DNA of 64,000 nt from Mesorhizobium escarrei (GTDB lineage: Bacteria; Pseudomonadota; Alphaproteobacteria; Rhizobiales; Rhizobiaceae), in the NCBI RefSeq assembly GCF_935825525.1, contig NZ_CAKXZT010000101.1, positions 100,626 through 164,625 on the forward strand. The letters run 5' to 3'. A model generated the notes under the pieces. That model searched no databases. It was not told where the DNA came from and worked only from the letters and a program-made list of their open reading frames with translations. The translations under genes were made by a program, and so were the position numbers. Numbering within the stretch: the first letter of the stretch is position 1; each line of letters starts with the position of its first letter. Positions 54,054-64,000 of this stretch are shown here, one piece after another.

Positions 54054-55234
54054 TGGGCGGCGCTGAGGACAGATTCGATATCGTTGTTGTCGGAGCCGGG
54101 CCGGTCGGCCTTTCCTTCGCCGCATCACTCGCTCAAAGCCAACTCAAGGTCGCAGTTGTCGAACAGAACTCAATCGATACTCTCGCCAATCCGCCTTTTG
54201 ACGGTCGGGAAATCGCGCTGACCCACGCCTCGATCAGAATCCTTCGCGAGATCGGCGCCTGGGATGCCATCCCCGCTTCGGACAAATCACCGCTTCACGG
54301 CGCCCGCGTGCTCAACGGTTCGAGCCCTTTCGCTCTGCGTTTCGATCCTCCCAGCGGGTCTGGAGAACCCCTCGGAGTTTTGGTCCCAAATTGCCGAATT
54401 CGCGACGCGCTGTTCAAGACCATCCACTTGCAGAATCACGCGCGGCTGCTGTGCGGCCACTCGGTCGTAGATGCAACAACCAGCCAGACAGGAGCAGTCG
54501 TAACGCTGTCTGATGGCGTGCAGTTGAACGCTAGCCTTGTGGTTGCCGCCGATTCACGTCTGTCGGCCACTCGTGATCTGCTCGGCATAGGCGCCGATAT
54601 CAATCGGCTTGGCTACTCCATGCTAATATGCCGGGTACGGCATGAGCGCGCCCACCACCAGGTGGCAATCGAATGGTTCGATCACCATCAGACGATAGCG
54701 ATGTTGCCCCTGGCGGAGGGCGTGTCGTCGCTGCTGCTCACCCTGTGCTCAAACGAGGCCGATAGACTGCTTGCCTTCAGCGACCATTTGTTTCTGAGGG
54801 AATTGACGAACCGGTGTCGAGGGCGCCTTGGAAAAATGACCTTGGCAAGCAAGCGCCATGCCTATCCGCTGGTCACGACTTGGGCGCACAAATTCCAAGC
54901 TCCCAGCGCCGCACTCATCGGCGACGCTGCCATCGGCATGCACCCGGTAACTGCGCATGGTTTCAACATCGGTATCAGCAGCCAGAAGCAACTCGCCTAT
55001 GGAATCCTAACAGCATGTCGCGACGGTCGCGAGATTGCCGATCCCGACATGCTGCACGGATACGAAAGGTGGCTTCGCCTGTCAGCGGCGCCGCTCTTCC
55101 ATGGCACGAACATTGTCGTCGGACTCTACTCAAGCGAGCACCCGGCGGCACGGCTTGCAAGACATGTGGGGCTTCGGTTCGCCCAACATGTTCCCTTTAT
55201 GCGGCATGGCATTTCGGCCATGCTTAGGCGATGA
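54053..55234 (+). CDS. UbiH/Coq6-family FAD monooxygenase (UbiM-like)
   Basis: A 393-residue flavoprotein monooxygenase with an N-terminal FAD-binding motif VVVGAGPVGLSFAASLAQSQ, a middle VPNCRIRDALFKTIH and the second FAD segment AALIGDAAIGMHPVTAHGFN. The group hydroxylates the ubiquinone ring; the sequence is closest in my judgement to the UbiM type. Coupling to a globin-like gene suggests a respiratory quinone role at low oxygen. Substrate and exact subfamily were not verified. Confidence 0.75.
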   Translation: MGGAEDRFDIVVVGAGPVGLSFAASLAQSQLKVAVVEQNSIDTLANPPFDGREIALTHASIRILREIGAWDAIPASDKSPLHGARVLNGSSPFALRFDPPSGSGEPLGVLVPNCRIRDALFKTIHLQNHARLLCGHSVVDATTSQTGAVVTLSDGVQLNASLVVAADSRLSATRDLLGIGADINRLGYSMLICRVRHERAHHQVAIEWFDHHQTIAMLPLAEGVSSLLLTLCSNEADRLLAFSDHLFLRELTNRCRGRLGKMTLASKRHAYPLVTTWAHKFQAPSAALIGDAAIGMHPVTAHGFNIGISSQKQLAYGILTACRDGREIADPDMLHGYERWLRLSAAPLFHGTNIVVGLYSSEHPAARLARHVGLRFAQHVPFMRHGISAMLRR

Positions 55235-55491
55235 AACCGTACCAGCAGCTTTGGACCTTGCGCGATGAAAGAGGGCCTCATTCGCCGGAGTAATCGCTGC
55301 CCCTGCACGCAGAGGCGGCAGCTTCCCGCGGCAGGCCATAAATGTCGCCCCGAAGAGGTATTGTCTCAGCGCTTTATTTGGCTGATCAGCCCAGAGGCTG
55401 ATGTCGCGCTGAATAGTTAACCCCTCCTTTAGTAGGCTTGCATAGACATGTGCTGCGTACAAGCAGGAGATGCAACCTGACCCGTCCGAAC
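55235..55491. other. Intergenic, no gene seen
   Basis: About 250 bases between the monooxygenase and GGDEF-EAL genes. It contains the palindrome GGCTGATCAGCC near 55379 but no FNR-type spacing and no recognisable promoter. Confidence 0.35.
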
Positions 55492-57393
55492 ATGAAGAAA
55501 GAAGACGAGCTGGAGGCCAGAATCCTTCAGGATCAGCTTGCTGACCTAAGGGCAGGTCTCTTCGTATCAATGCCGATAAGCATTATCCTATCGGGCCTGA
55601 TTTTGACCGTGCAGGCCCTTTCCGAGAACGGCTTTGCCGGCGTAGCCTGGTTTTTGGTTATCAATACGATAAATGCCACCCGCCTCGGACTCGCCCGTTA
55701 TCAGCTAAACGAGACGGGGGATCAGGACGATTTAACAGGGATTTCGCAGCGGCTTCGCTGGTTTGGCATCCTTGCTCTTCTGGCAGGGTTTGCCTGGTCC
55801 TTTCTTGCCGTCCTTACTGTTGGCTACACAACACCGCAAGCACCGCTGCATCTGATTATTCTGGCCGGCATTTCAGCTGGTGCGGTTACATACGGCAGTT
55901 CATATGCCGCGGCAGCGACCAATTTCATAACACCGCCGCTTCTGATCGCGGTGGGTTGCTTGTCGGCGAAAGGCAACTTTGAAGATTACATTCTGGCTTT
56001 TGCCGTTCTGCTGTTCATCGGCGGCTTGGTTCGAGGCTCGTTTGTAGGGCAAGCCCGCTTCCGCGAAGCCAGCCGCCTGAGACATGAGGCGGAGCGGCTT
56101 GCGGCGGAAATGGAGCGCAATTCCAGGGAGGACCACCTGACGGCCCTTCTCAACAGACGGGGCCTCGAACACGCGATCAATCAACTCGAGAATACAGACG
56201 GCCCCTTCGTTGCAATGCTGATTGATCTGGACGGCTTCAAATCCGTCAACGATACCTACGGTCACAGGACCGGTGATGAACTGCTCGTCATGATCGCCCG
56301 CCGGATAGAGCAGGAAGCGCCGGCAGGTTCAACGCTCGCCCGTATCGGCGGCGATGAGTTCGTGCTGTTTTTTCCCTCACTCAGGAGTTCGCTTTCTCCC
56401 AGCAGCCTCGCATCCAATATCATAGCCAAAGTCGCCAGCCCCTATCGCGAGGTCGCGTCCGTCCGGATCGGTGCATCGATCGGAATATACTTGGCTGAAA
56501 GCCTGGGGCTGACGGAAATGTTGTTGCGGGCGGATATCGCCCTTTACACGGCCAAGCGTTGTGGCAGGAACGAATTTTGCCTGTTCGATGCCGAACTCGA
56601 CAGGGAACTGCAACGCCGCCAGTCCATCGAACGCGATCTTCATTCGGCGATAAAGACGAGAAGCTTGGGTCCTTGGTTCCAATCCATCGTAAGACTCGAC
56701 ACCGAGGCCGTGGTCGGTTTTGAAGCCTTGCTAAGGTGGTCCCATCCGATCCATGGTTCCATCTCTCCACCCGAAATCATGACAGCCGCACGCGAAACCG
56801 GAATGCTTCAACTGCTAACTCAAACGGTATTCTCCGACTGCTGTGCTCTTATCGACGGCTTGGTGAAAGCTGACCGTCGAGATGTTCGTGTGGCAATGAA
56901 TGTTTCACCGCGCGAATTGGAAGCCGGCGATATCGACGACATGGTTCTGAATGGTCTGACGGCAAAAGACCTCCCAGCAACGATGTTCGAAATCGAGATT
57001 ACCGAAGAATCCCCAGTGGACCCGGACAGAGTAGATGAAAAGCTCGGACGGCTTTCACATGCCGGCATTTCCATCGCGCTTGATGACTTCGGCACCGGCT
57101 TTTCCACGTTGGCATCGCTCAAGGACAGTCGGATACGCAAGGTGAAAATAGACCAAGGCTTCATTCGCGGCCTAGCCAAGTCTCGGGAGGACCGGCTGCT
57201 TGTCAAAACGGTGATCGATCTTGGTCGGGCGCTCGGGATCGATGTCATGGCCGAGGGCGTCGAAACAGAGGCAGACCGGCAAATTCTGTACAAGCTCGGC
57301 TGCAGAACTGCTCAGGGCTTCCTATTCTCCAAGGCGGTGCCGCTAAGCCAGGCGCTTGAGGTGACACTAAAAGAGCACGCGAAGCAATGTTGA
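55492..57393 (+). CDS. GGDEF-EAL cyclic-di-GMP signalling protein
   Basis: A 633-residue membrane protein. The N-terminal 200 residues carry about five or six hydrophobic segments (LFVSMPISIILSGLILTVQA, LALLAGFAWSFLAVLTVGY, AFAVLLFIGGLVRGSF). A GGDEF domain follows with an intact RIGGDEFVLFF (near residue 290) and then an EAL domain with VVGFEALLRW and LDDFGTGFSTL. Both motifs are intact, so either or both activities are possible. I chose the ATG at 55492 over an upstream TTG. Confidence 0.9.
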   Translation: MKKEDELEARILQDQLADLRAGLFVSMPISIILSGLILTVQALSENGFAGVAWFLVINTINATRLGLARYQLNETGDQDDLTGISQRLRWFGILALLAGFAWSFLAVLTVGYTTPQAPLHLIILAGISAGAVTYGSSYAAAATNFITPPLLIAVGCLSAKGNFEDYILAFAVLLFIGGLVRGSFVGQARFREASRLRHEAERLAAEMERNSREDHLTALLNRRGLEHAINQLENTDGPFVAMLIDLDGFKSVNDTYGHRTGDELLVMIARRIEQEAPAGSTLARIGGDEFVLFFPSLRSSLSPSSLASNIIAKVASPYREVASVRIGASIGIYLAESLGLTEMLLRADIALYTAKRCGRNEFCLFDAELDRELQRRQSIERDLHSAIKTRSLGPWFQSIVRLDTEAVVGFEALLRWSHPIHGSISPPEIMTAARETGMLQLLTQTVFSDCCALIDGLVKADRRDVRVAMNVSPRELEAGDIDDMVLNGLTAKDLPATMFEIEITEESPVDPDRVDEKLGRLSHAGISIALDDFGTGFSTLASLKDSRIRKVKIDQGFIRGLAKSREDRLLVKTVIDLGRALGIDVMAEGVETEADRQILYKLGCRTAQGFLFSKAVPLSQALEVTLKEHAKQC

Positions 57394-57644
57394 TCGCCGC
57401 CGTCATCAGTCACTACATCGAGCAGAGCAGTCACTGCATCGAGCAGAGCGTCAAATGACCGATGGGCTGGGGCGAGGCGGGAATGGGAAACGCGTTGATC
57501 ACTGGCGTGCCATACGCTGTTCGTGGCGCAGGTTAGGTTTTCCAGGGTGGCAAGTCGCCTCCAGTCCGCGATTCACTTCGGTTACGCCGATCACGATGTC
57601 CGGAAGCAAAGCGAAGGCTTAGAAGGGTAGTCCGCTTGCTCAGG
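57394..57644. other. Intergenic with a 21-base tandem repeat
   Basis: Between the stop of the GGDEF-EAL gene and the converging exporter gene. Two nearly identical 21-base units (AGTCACT(A/G)CATCGAGCAGAGC, one difference) occur at 57408-57428 and 57429-57449. No gene is seen. Confidence 0.5.
57408..57449. repeat. Imperfect 21-base tandem repeat
   Basis: Two head-to-tail 21-base copies with one A/G difference, 14 bases after the GGDEF-EAL stop. Only two copies, so replication slippage is the simplest explanation. Confidence 0.75.
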
Positions 57645-58421
57645 TCAGACGAATCCCAGTTGTTGGGCGGTCTGGAACAAAGCGAGCAGCATGATCAGGC
57701 AGCCGACGAGCCGCAAAAGCGTCCGCTCGGCAATTGCCTTGAGCACCCATCCGGCAAGCGTAGCGGCGACTATGCCGCCCACGATCAGCCCCAGCACCGA
57801 GCTTGCATGGGTCGACAGCGCCCCCGCTTCCTGCCAGTGCCCACTGACGAGCGCGACGATGAAGGTGACGGACACCGCTAGCGTGATCAGGAACTCGGCC
57901 GCATTGACAGTGCCGATCACGTAGCGGGGTGGCGCGCCGGCGCCGAGCAATCCGGTCACGACCATCGGGCCCCATCCGCCGCCACCTGCAGCGTCGAGGA
58001 AGCCGCCGACAGTGCCCAGCGGCGCCACAAGACGGGTAGGAACCGGATTGCTGGGGATCTTGCGGAACGACCGGAGGAACAGCCAGAGCCCGATCACAGC
58101 GAGATAGGTCGTGACGTAGGGCTTCACAATGTCGCCGTCGAACGAGGTCAGCACGAAGGCGCCGAGGCAGCCGCCGAGAATGCCGAAAGGAGCAAGCCGC
58201 CAGAACAGCTTCCAGTCGATATTGCGGTGGTAGTGGTGCGCCGTGCCGGAAGCGGCAGTGGTGAACACTTCCGCCGCGTGTACCGCGGCGGAAGCCTGCG
58301 CCGGCGGAACACCGAAGGAGAGCAGCACGGTGGAGGAGATCGCGCCATAGGCCATGCCTAACGCGCCGTCAACCGCCTGGGCGAGGAAGCCGACAATGGC
58401 GAACAGAATGAAGTCAGTCAT
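57645..58421 (-). CDS. TauE/SafE (TSUP) family exporter
   Basis: A 258-residue polytopic protein with the TSUP pattern: FLAQAVDGALGMAYGAISST, the HAAEVFTTAASGTAHHYHRN segment, GTVGGFLDAAGGGGWGPMVV and ending LGFV. The family exports sulfite, sulfonates or other small anions; the substrate is unknown. It lies downstream of groEL on the same strand with a 128-base gap and may be separately transcribed. Confidence 0.85.
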   Translation of the reverse strand: MTDFILFAIVGFLAQAVDGALGMAYGAISSTVLLSFGVPPAQASAAVHAAEVFTTAASGTAHHYHRNIDWKLFWRLAPFGILGGCLGAFVLTSFDGDIVKPYVTTYLAVIGLWLFLRSFRKIPSNPVPTRLVAPLGTVGGFLDAAGGGGWGPMVVTGLLGAGAPPRYVIGTVNAAEFLITLAVSVTFIVALVSGHWQEAGALSTHASSVLGLIVGGIVAATLAGWVLKAIAERTLLRLVGCLIMLLALFQTAQQLGFV

Positions 58422-58549
58422 TGGTGTCCGCCGTGAACGTGCCGCCGTATCCGTATGTAGCCTTGTGGATGTGGCATCCGGCTTGGCTCCGCGTCAGAGA
58501 AAAGGGCGGCATCGCTGCCGCCCATCGAGATTGTTGAGGTGCGTGGACC

Positions 58550-60134
<1,585 letters not shown>

Positions 60135-60157
60135 TTAAGTGACGGTGAGGCCAATAT

Positions 60158-60454
60158 TCAGCCGATGATGCCCATGACGTCGGATTCCTTCATGATCAGA
60201 AGGTCTTCGCCATTGAGCTTGACTTCGGTGCCCGACCACTTGCCGAACAGGATGCGATCGCCGGCCTTGACGTCCAGCGGGACGAGCTTGCCGGCTTCGT
60301 CGCGGGCGCCGGAACCAACGGCGATGATCTCGCCTTCCTGTGGCTTTTCCTTCGCCGTATCGGGGATGATGATGCCGCCGGAGGTCTTGGATTCGGATTC
60401 GACCCGACGAACGACCACGCGGTCATGCAGCGGCCGGAAATTCGACTTTGCCAT
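60158..60454 (-). CDS. groES: GroES co-chaperonin
   Basis: A 98-residue GroES with the family N-terminus [20 protein letters not shown], the mobile-loop region [20 protein letters not shown] and [21 protein letters not shown] chose the ATG at 60454; longer in-frame starts lack homology. A perfect CIRCE element lies 53 bases upstream. The partner groEL downstream is broken. Confidence 0.95.
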   Translation of the reverse strand: MAKSNFRPLHDRVVVRRVESESKTSGGIIIPDTAKEKPQEGEIIAVGSGARDEAGKLVPLDVKAGDRILFGKWSGTEVKLNGEDLLIMKESDVMGIIG

Positions 60455-60506
60455 TTTGGATATCCCTGGTGCGGAGGTTGAAAGGTTCTCCGTTGCCGGA
60501 GCTTGG

Positions 60507-60533
60507 TTAGCACTCGCCACTGGGGAGTGCTAA
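60507..60533. promoter_or_regulatory. CIRCE element (HrcA operator) upstream of groES
   Basis: TTAGCACTC-N9-GAGTGCTAA, an exact match to the CIRCE consensus, located before the groES start. It predicts heat-inducible, HrcA-repressed transcription of groESL. Confidence 0.97.
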
Positions 60534-60651
60534 CGTGGCGGTGAGATAGGCCGTAGGTTCGTACTAGTCAAGACGGACGAGGGGCGGCCGAAGAGCAAAG
60601 GATTTGGAATCGGCGCGGGAGCCTCGCCCCCGTTACGGTGCATCCAACTGC

Positions 60652-61160
60652 CTAAGCGAGCGTTTCGGCCGTAAGCTCTGGGCCAACTTTCGTCTCTGTT
60701 TGGAATGTGAAATTATGTGAAATTAGTGGCCGAGCAGTCGGCCGGAATCGATGGCCAGCCAAACAGTCTTGAGCTTTTTGCAATTCATCATAACCTAAGT
60801 GGCATCGCCAAAAGGAGCGCTTATCGCAATCGATGGTCTGCAAATGCCTGCCGAAGCGCCTGGCAATCCTAAAGCAAGGCACTCGCAATTTGCTTGTTCG
60901 GTAGGTTCCGATCAGCAGGTCGAGCGGAATGCTCGTTTTGAGGACGATGTTTGGGATTTCGTGATCGAGGTGGATTGTTTCCGTGGTGAGGTTTGCCGCT
61001 TCAGAGAGCCTGAGTCCCGTGTCGGCGATTAGATAGACAAGATGGCGCGCCTCCTCGTTGAACCCGTCCAGTGCGCCTTCCGCGAGAATCTCTCCCTGCA
61101 CGAATTCCGCCGTGAACGCAGCGCGTTGAGCCGCAACGGCACCGGAAAGCCATGACGATC
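60652..61160 (-). pseudogene. Tyrosine recombinase (phage integrase) remnant
   Basis: The minus strand has EEARHLVYLIADTGLRLSEA, then ANLTTETIHLDHEIPNIVL, which contains the first catalytic Arg region (TGLRLSEAANLT) of tyrosine recombinases. Upstream residues FTAEFVQGEILAEGALDGFN continue the core domain in a shifted frame. The remaining catalytic residues (HxxR, Tyr) are not recognisable. It is a decayed integrase. Confidence 0.65.
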
Positions 61161-61613
61161 ATGCCGGGTACTGGCGTGTGCTGCGATGTTGTAGGTGGTC
61201 ACGCGGGCCTTGACGTCATTGCGATCGGAAGACCGAGATTTTCCATCGGCGTCACAGTTTGCGTTACGGTTGTGGCCTCGGAGTTCACAAGACCAATCGA
61301 GCACTGAGACGTTGGCCAAGATTTAAGAGCTTCGTTCGGCCCTTTCCATTGCTCTGCGGCATCTCCGGAGGGAACTGACAGGTTCGCCGCGATAATCTGC
61401 GGCTCGCACCCTCAGCGCCCTCACGCCGGTTTGCCACCGTCGTGGGCCCCACGCCGATTTGACCATAAACCGAGATGAAACGAACTGTGCACGAGGAAGG
61501 GAAAGAACGCCGATTTCCTGCGTTAATAGCAGGATTTTGACCGTAAAGCGCTCCAATGAGTTGATATTGTCAAAATAGGGCTTCGATAGAGGTCACAGGG
61601 AACACCCATCCGA
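61161..61613. other. No gene recognised
   Basis: About 450 bases between the integrase relic and the solute-binding-protein relic. No coding sequence is supported on either strand. Confidence 0.4.
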
Positions 61614-61628
61614 GTGAGGAGCATCTCA

Positions 61629-62215
61629 ATGTCGCAGGAACTCGACTATCTCAGCCGCCGTTTAGCTGCGGGTCGGCTGAGCCGACGTGAGTTTCTCGGA
61701 CATGCGACGGCGCTCGGCGTTTCAGCGACGTTCGCCAATTCGATCCTCGCCAGCGCTGCGCGCGCATCTATGCGTACTGTTCCAGTTAAGCGCGTTTACG
61801 AGAAACCTGTACTGACCCCGCTGGGCCACATGGCGCAGGTCACTCAGAAATCAGGGGCTGAGGGGCCGGTCCGCGGCGCTGTCATCGGCCTTAGTGGTGC
61901 TGGGGCAGCCGACAGTCTCGATCCGGCGACGTCCTCGACGGTTATATCAAGGTCGTGGATATGATCAGGCGCTTACCCACCTGAAGGTCATTCTGCGACA
62001 CCGCGCCATTTGACAACAACGATCTGAGGATGGCGCTAAAGCTTGCCATCGACCGCGAGGAGATACTCAACAAGATCCTGCGTGGGTACGGTACGCTCGG
62101 CAACGACTTCCCGGTCAATGCCGGTCGCCCGACTCAGGATCAGACGTACTCGACTACCTATCTATCCACGATGCCCTGGAACGACACGCACTTCTTCAAT
62201 GAAAGTTCGATAAAC
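61629..62215 (+). pseudogene. Peptide ABC transporter solute-binding protein, broken; leader-like insert
   Basis: An N-terminal fragment with a Tat signal (SRREFLGHATALGVSATFAN, SILASAARA) starts at 61629 behind GAGGAG. It then contains an unrelated stretch (61770-61865, VPVKRVYEKPVLTPLGHMAQ, VTQKSG) and resumes with LSGAGAADSLDPATSS before a stop near 61962. A second fragment (62005-62215: PFDNNDLRMALKLAIDREEI, LNKILRGYGTLGNDFPVNA) is the later part of a family-5 substrate-binding protein. The middle of the gene is missing, so no functional product is expected. The inserted stretch resembles the leader of a lasso-type peptide precursor. Confidence 0.75.
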
Positions 62216-62337
62216 TTCTCATTGAGGCGCGACGCGCTCCCAGTTCGGCCGTTCCGGGCGACAATTCCGTTGCTCCAAAGCGGACGTCCGTTGATCGGCG
62301 CGAACTCCCCCGTCTTCAGTGAAATCCACCTGCATCA

Positions 62338-62395
62338 GATTTTTGCATCTTGTCAGAGTACTAGTTGGTGTACTTTTTCGCCCGATGCAAAAATC
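62338..62395. repeat. Inverted repeat, possibly a serine-recombinase (res) site
   Basis: GATTTTTGCATC at 62338-62349 and GATGCAAAAATC at 62384-62395 form a perfect 12-base inverted repeat 34 bases apart. A second dyad AGTAC/GTACT lies inside (62357-62375). Nested dyads of this kind occur at resolvase res sites. No resolvase gene is in the window, so the assignment is tentative. Confidence 0.45.
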
Positions 62396-62506
62396 GTGAG
62401 TTTTGCAACAGTAGACTCTCAATAACGCCGACCAAGCGATATAGCACTTGACGAGTTGAGCTCCCAAGCGGGAGCTTGTTAGAGAAAGACATTGGGGGAC
62501 GTTCAC

Positions 62507-63214
62507 ATGGCTAGATGCACAGCGCCAAGAGAGGGCCACCGCTCAGCGAGCGCTGCGGCGAACTGCCCTGCGTGCCGTCACCGCTACGGGCGCTACGGTG
62601 GATATAGCAGCGGGTCGTACTCGTCCCCGGCCCTGTCCTACTATTCCTCGTCGGGGGGCAGCGGGGGCGGCCGGAGCAGCGGCGGCGGATCCGGCCGCAT
62701 AAAAGCAAGTTGGTCGAAAGCTGGCTCGTCCGTGTTGTACACGCCTACAGAAGTGCGGGCACTCACGCCTATCCGCCACACTGTCGAGAGTCGAGCGGAA
62801 CTACCTGACCTTCGAGATGTCTTCCTATGTCACGCGTGGGACGACCGGCAGGGGGCTGCCAAGGAGCTGCACGATCTGCTCGACTCACTCGGTGTCTCGG
62901 TCTGGTTCAGCGAAAAGGACGTTGCCCTCGGCACGCCGTTGCTTCGCGAAATCGACAAGGGACTGGCGAAGTCGCGAGTCGGGATCGTGCTGGTTACTCC
63001 CGCGCTGCTGCGCCGCCTCCCAGCAGAGGGCATCGCCGACAAGGAGCTTTCGGCACTCCTAGCGCGTGAACAGCTCGTTCCCATCGTCCACAACACGACG
63101 TACGAAGCTCTCCGCAACGTCAGCCCCCTGCTGGGCTCGCGAAGCGGCCTGAGCACCGCAGAAGAGCCGATGGCAGACGTGGCGGCCAAGCTCGCCGAGC
63201 TGGTCGCACTCTAG
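62507..63214 (+). CDS. TIR-domain protein with N-terminal Cys cluster and Ser/Gly linker
   Basis: A 235-residue protein. Residues 1-30 (ARCTAPREGHRSASAAANCP, then ACRHRYGRY) have Cys, His and a CPxC pair suited to binding one zinc ion. Residues 30-70 are Tyr/Ser/Gly-rich and probably disordered. From residue about 100 a TIR domain follows: DVFLCHAWDDRQGAAKELHD, LLDSLGVSVWFSEKDVALGT and SRVGIVLVTPALL, with the Glu in WFSEKD at the expected NADase position. Bacterial TIR proteins often act in antiphage defence by consuming NAD, but no partner gene is adjacent here. The ATG at 62507 follows GGGGGA. Confidence 0.75.
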   Translation: MARCTAPREGHRSASAAANCPACRHRYGRYGGYSSGSYSSPALSYYSSSGGSGGGRSSGGGSGRIKASWSKAGSSVLYTPTEVRALTPIRHTVESRAELPDLRDVFLCHAWDDRQGAAKELHDLLDSLGVSVWFSEKDVALGTPLLREIDKGLAKSRVGIVLVTPALLRRLPAEGIADKELSALLAREQLVPIVHNTTYEALRNVSPLLGSRSGLSTAEEPMADVAAKLAELVAL

Positions 63215-64000
63215 CTTTATTGCCGGAGCGGCTGGCCCTACGTTACACAAGCGGTTCAGGCACTGACGCGCCGGCACTCACCAGGCAGCCGCACCCGTGC
63301 ATCTAAACCTGTCGGCAGCGAGCGGCGATTGCCGATATCTCCGGCGTTCAGCAGGTTCGTCAAAAGGTGAGGAGGCGCGAATTCGCCGCAGCATTGTGGG
63401 GCAGGGAAGGGCGCATGTCTTGCCCCCAACAACGCCGTCGCAGGACAACTGGCTATGCTTTCTACCGCCCGTCGGCTCTCTACCACCCGTCGCATGGCCG
63501 ACAGAGCCGGCGGCAGGGAAACTCGTAAGCCATCTATGAATTTAGATCGACGCGTCGAGCAATTGGTCCAGCATGCGCGTGGGGTGTCGAGCGGGATTGT
63601 TGTGACCGCCAGCTGGGGGCCGTTATGTGTGGGGTGAATTGAGTGACCACTTGTGATCTTTCATACAGCCGCTCGTCTACTCGACCTAGGGCTGTCGAGC
63701 ATGAGCAAAGCCCGTCCTTGCCTCATGGTCGGAGAACTCCAGCTTTGCCTCGCCGAATGGCAGCTCGTAAATAATGCAGCCAAAAGTGTGCATACCGCGG
63801 CGTCGACCACATTGTTTCAGTGTTTTCAACAGCGTAGGAATCTGACGGTATTATTGACGGTATGCGAAATCAGATGATATAATTTCATTACGAAAATCAA
63901 TAAGATGATGTTCTAATTGATGATTGAGTGGGAATGATTCAGGCCTACTCAAACGCCGCCGAAAATAGGCCAATATGCGTAACCGGGGCAAAACCGGTGG
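63215..64000. other. Right-edge region, no supported gene; AT-rich end
   Basis: After the TIR gene, 780 bases hold no recognisable gene. From about 63840 the sequence becomes AT-rich. A good promoter candidate (TTGACG at 63854, 18-base spacer, TATAAT at 63878) points right toward DNA outside the window. Confidence 0.4.
63854..63883 (+). promoter_or_regulatory. Sigma-70-type promoter candidate at the right edge
   Basis: TTGACG (63854-63859), an 18-base spacer and TATAAT (63878-63883). Its target gene would lie beyond the window edge. A TGACGGTAT direct repeat overlaps the -35 region. Confidence 0.45.

Noticed and set aside
55370..55400. FNR box upstream of the GGDEF-EAL gene (GGCTGATCAGCC)
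   Set aside because: A palindrome, but the half-site spacing is not that of an anaerobox.

Overview
The window reads as part of a Mesorhizobium-type symbiosis island (integrative and conjugative element). Evidence is the co-occurrence of nod-box-controlled genes (nodM, a broken noeI-like gene), a full microaerobic respiration cluster (hemN, fnrN, fixNOQP, fixGHIS), a TraR/TraI quorum-sensing pair, an rdfS-traF-rlxS transfer block, a traG-trb mating-pair cluster, and vitamin genes (nad, pan) of the kind carried by the Mesorhizobium loti island. The DNA is GC-rich throughout, with an AT-rich patch at the far right. The species assignment is an inference.

Layout. 1-5 kb: nadB (cut by the left edge), nadA and a NadQ-like regulator, divergent from panBC. 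5-6.5 kb: traR, a perfect lux box and traI. 6.5-9.4 kb: decayed DNA with a DUF982 pseudogene, intact bluB and one unknown reading frame. 9.4-11.3 kb: queCDE behind a strongly folded leader. 11.5-13.6 kb: a dctA pseudogene that keeps a perfect sigma-54 promoter, then a DsbA-like gene. 14-22 kb: ardC, DUF2958, a multiply frameshifted parB, DUF736, an excisionase-like rdfS, traF, a lytic transglycosylase and the relaxase rlxS. 22-28 kb: an SMP-30 lactonase, two nod boxes, a dead noeI-like gene and intact nodM. 28-40.3 kb: traG, a CopG-like gene, trbBCDEJLFGI and a DUF2274 gene. 40.5-51.4 kb: hemN/fnrN (divergent), an IS481-type remnant, fixNOQP and fixGHIS. 51.5-57.4 kb: an FNR-type box followed by a small ORF, a GH127 arabinofuranosidase, a globin-like gene and a UbiH/UbiM-like monooxygenase, then a GGDEF-EAL gene. 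57.6-60.5 kb: a TauE/SafE exporter and a groESL operon with a perfect CIRCE element but a broken groEL. 60.5-64 kb: debris (integrase, ABC-transporter binding protein), a resolvase-site-like inverted repeat, and a TIR-domain gene.

How the genes fit together. The transfer genes (traR/traI, rdfS, rlxS, traF, traG, trb) could excise and move the element. The fix genes build and supply copper to the cbb3 oxidase used inside nodules, under FnrN through boxes at hemN/fnrN, fixN and, unexpectedly, the GH127 region. The nod-box genes feed Nod-factor synthesis. The nad, pan, que and bluB genes are cofactor cargo. Many genes are broken (DUF982, dctA, parB, noeI-like, groEL, solute-binding protein, several transposase or integrase pieces), so the element is decaying or a composite; some frameshifts might be sequencing errors.
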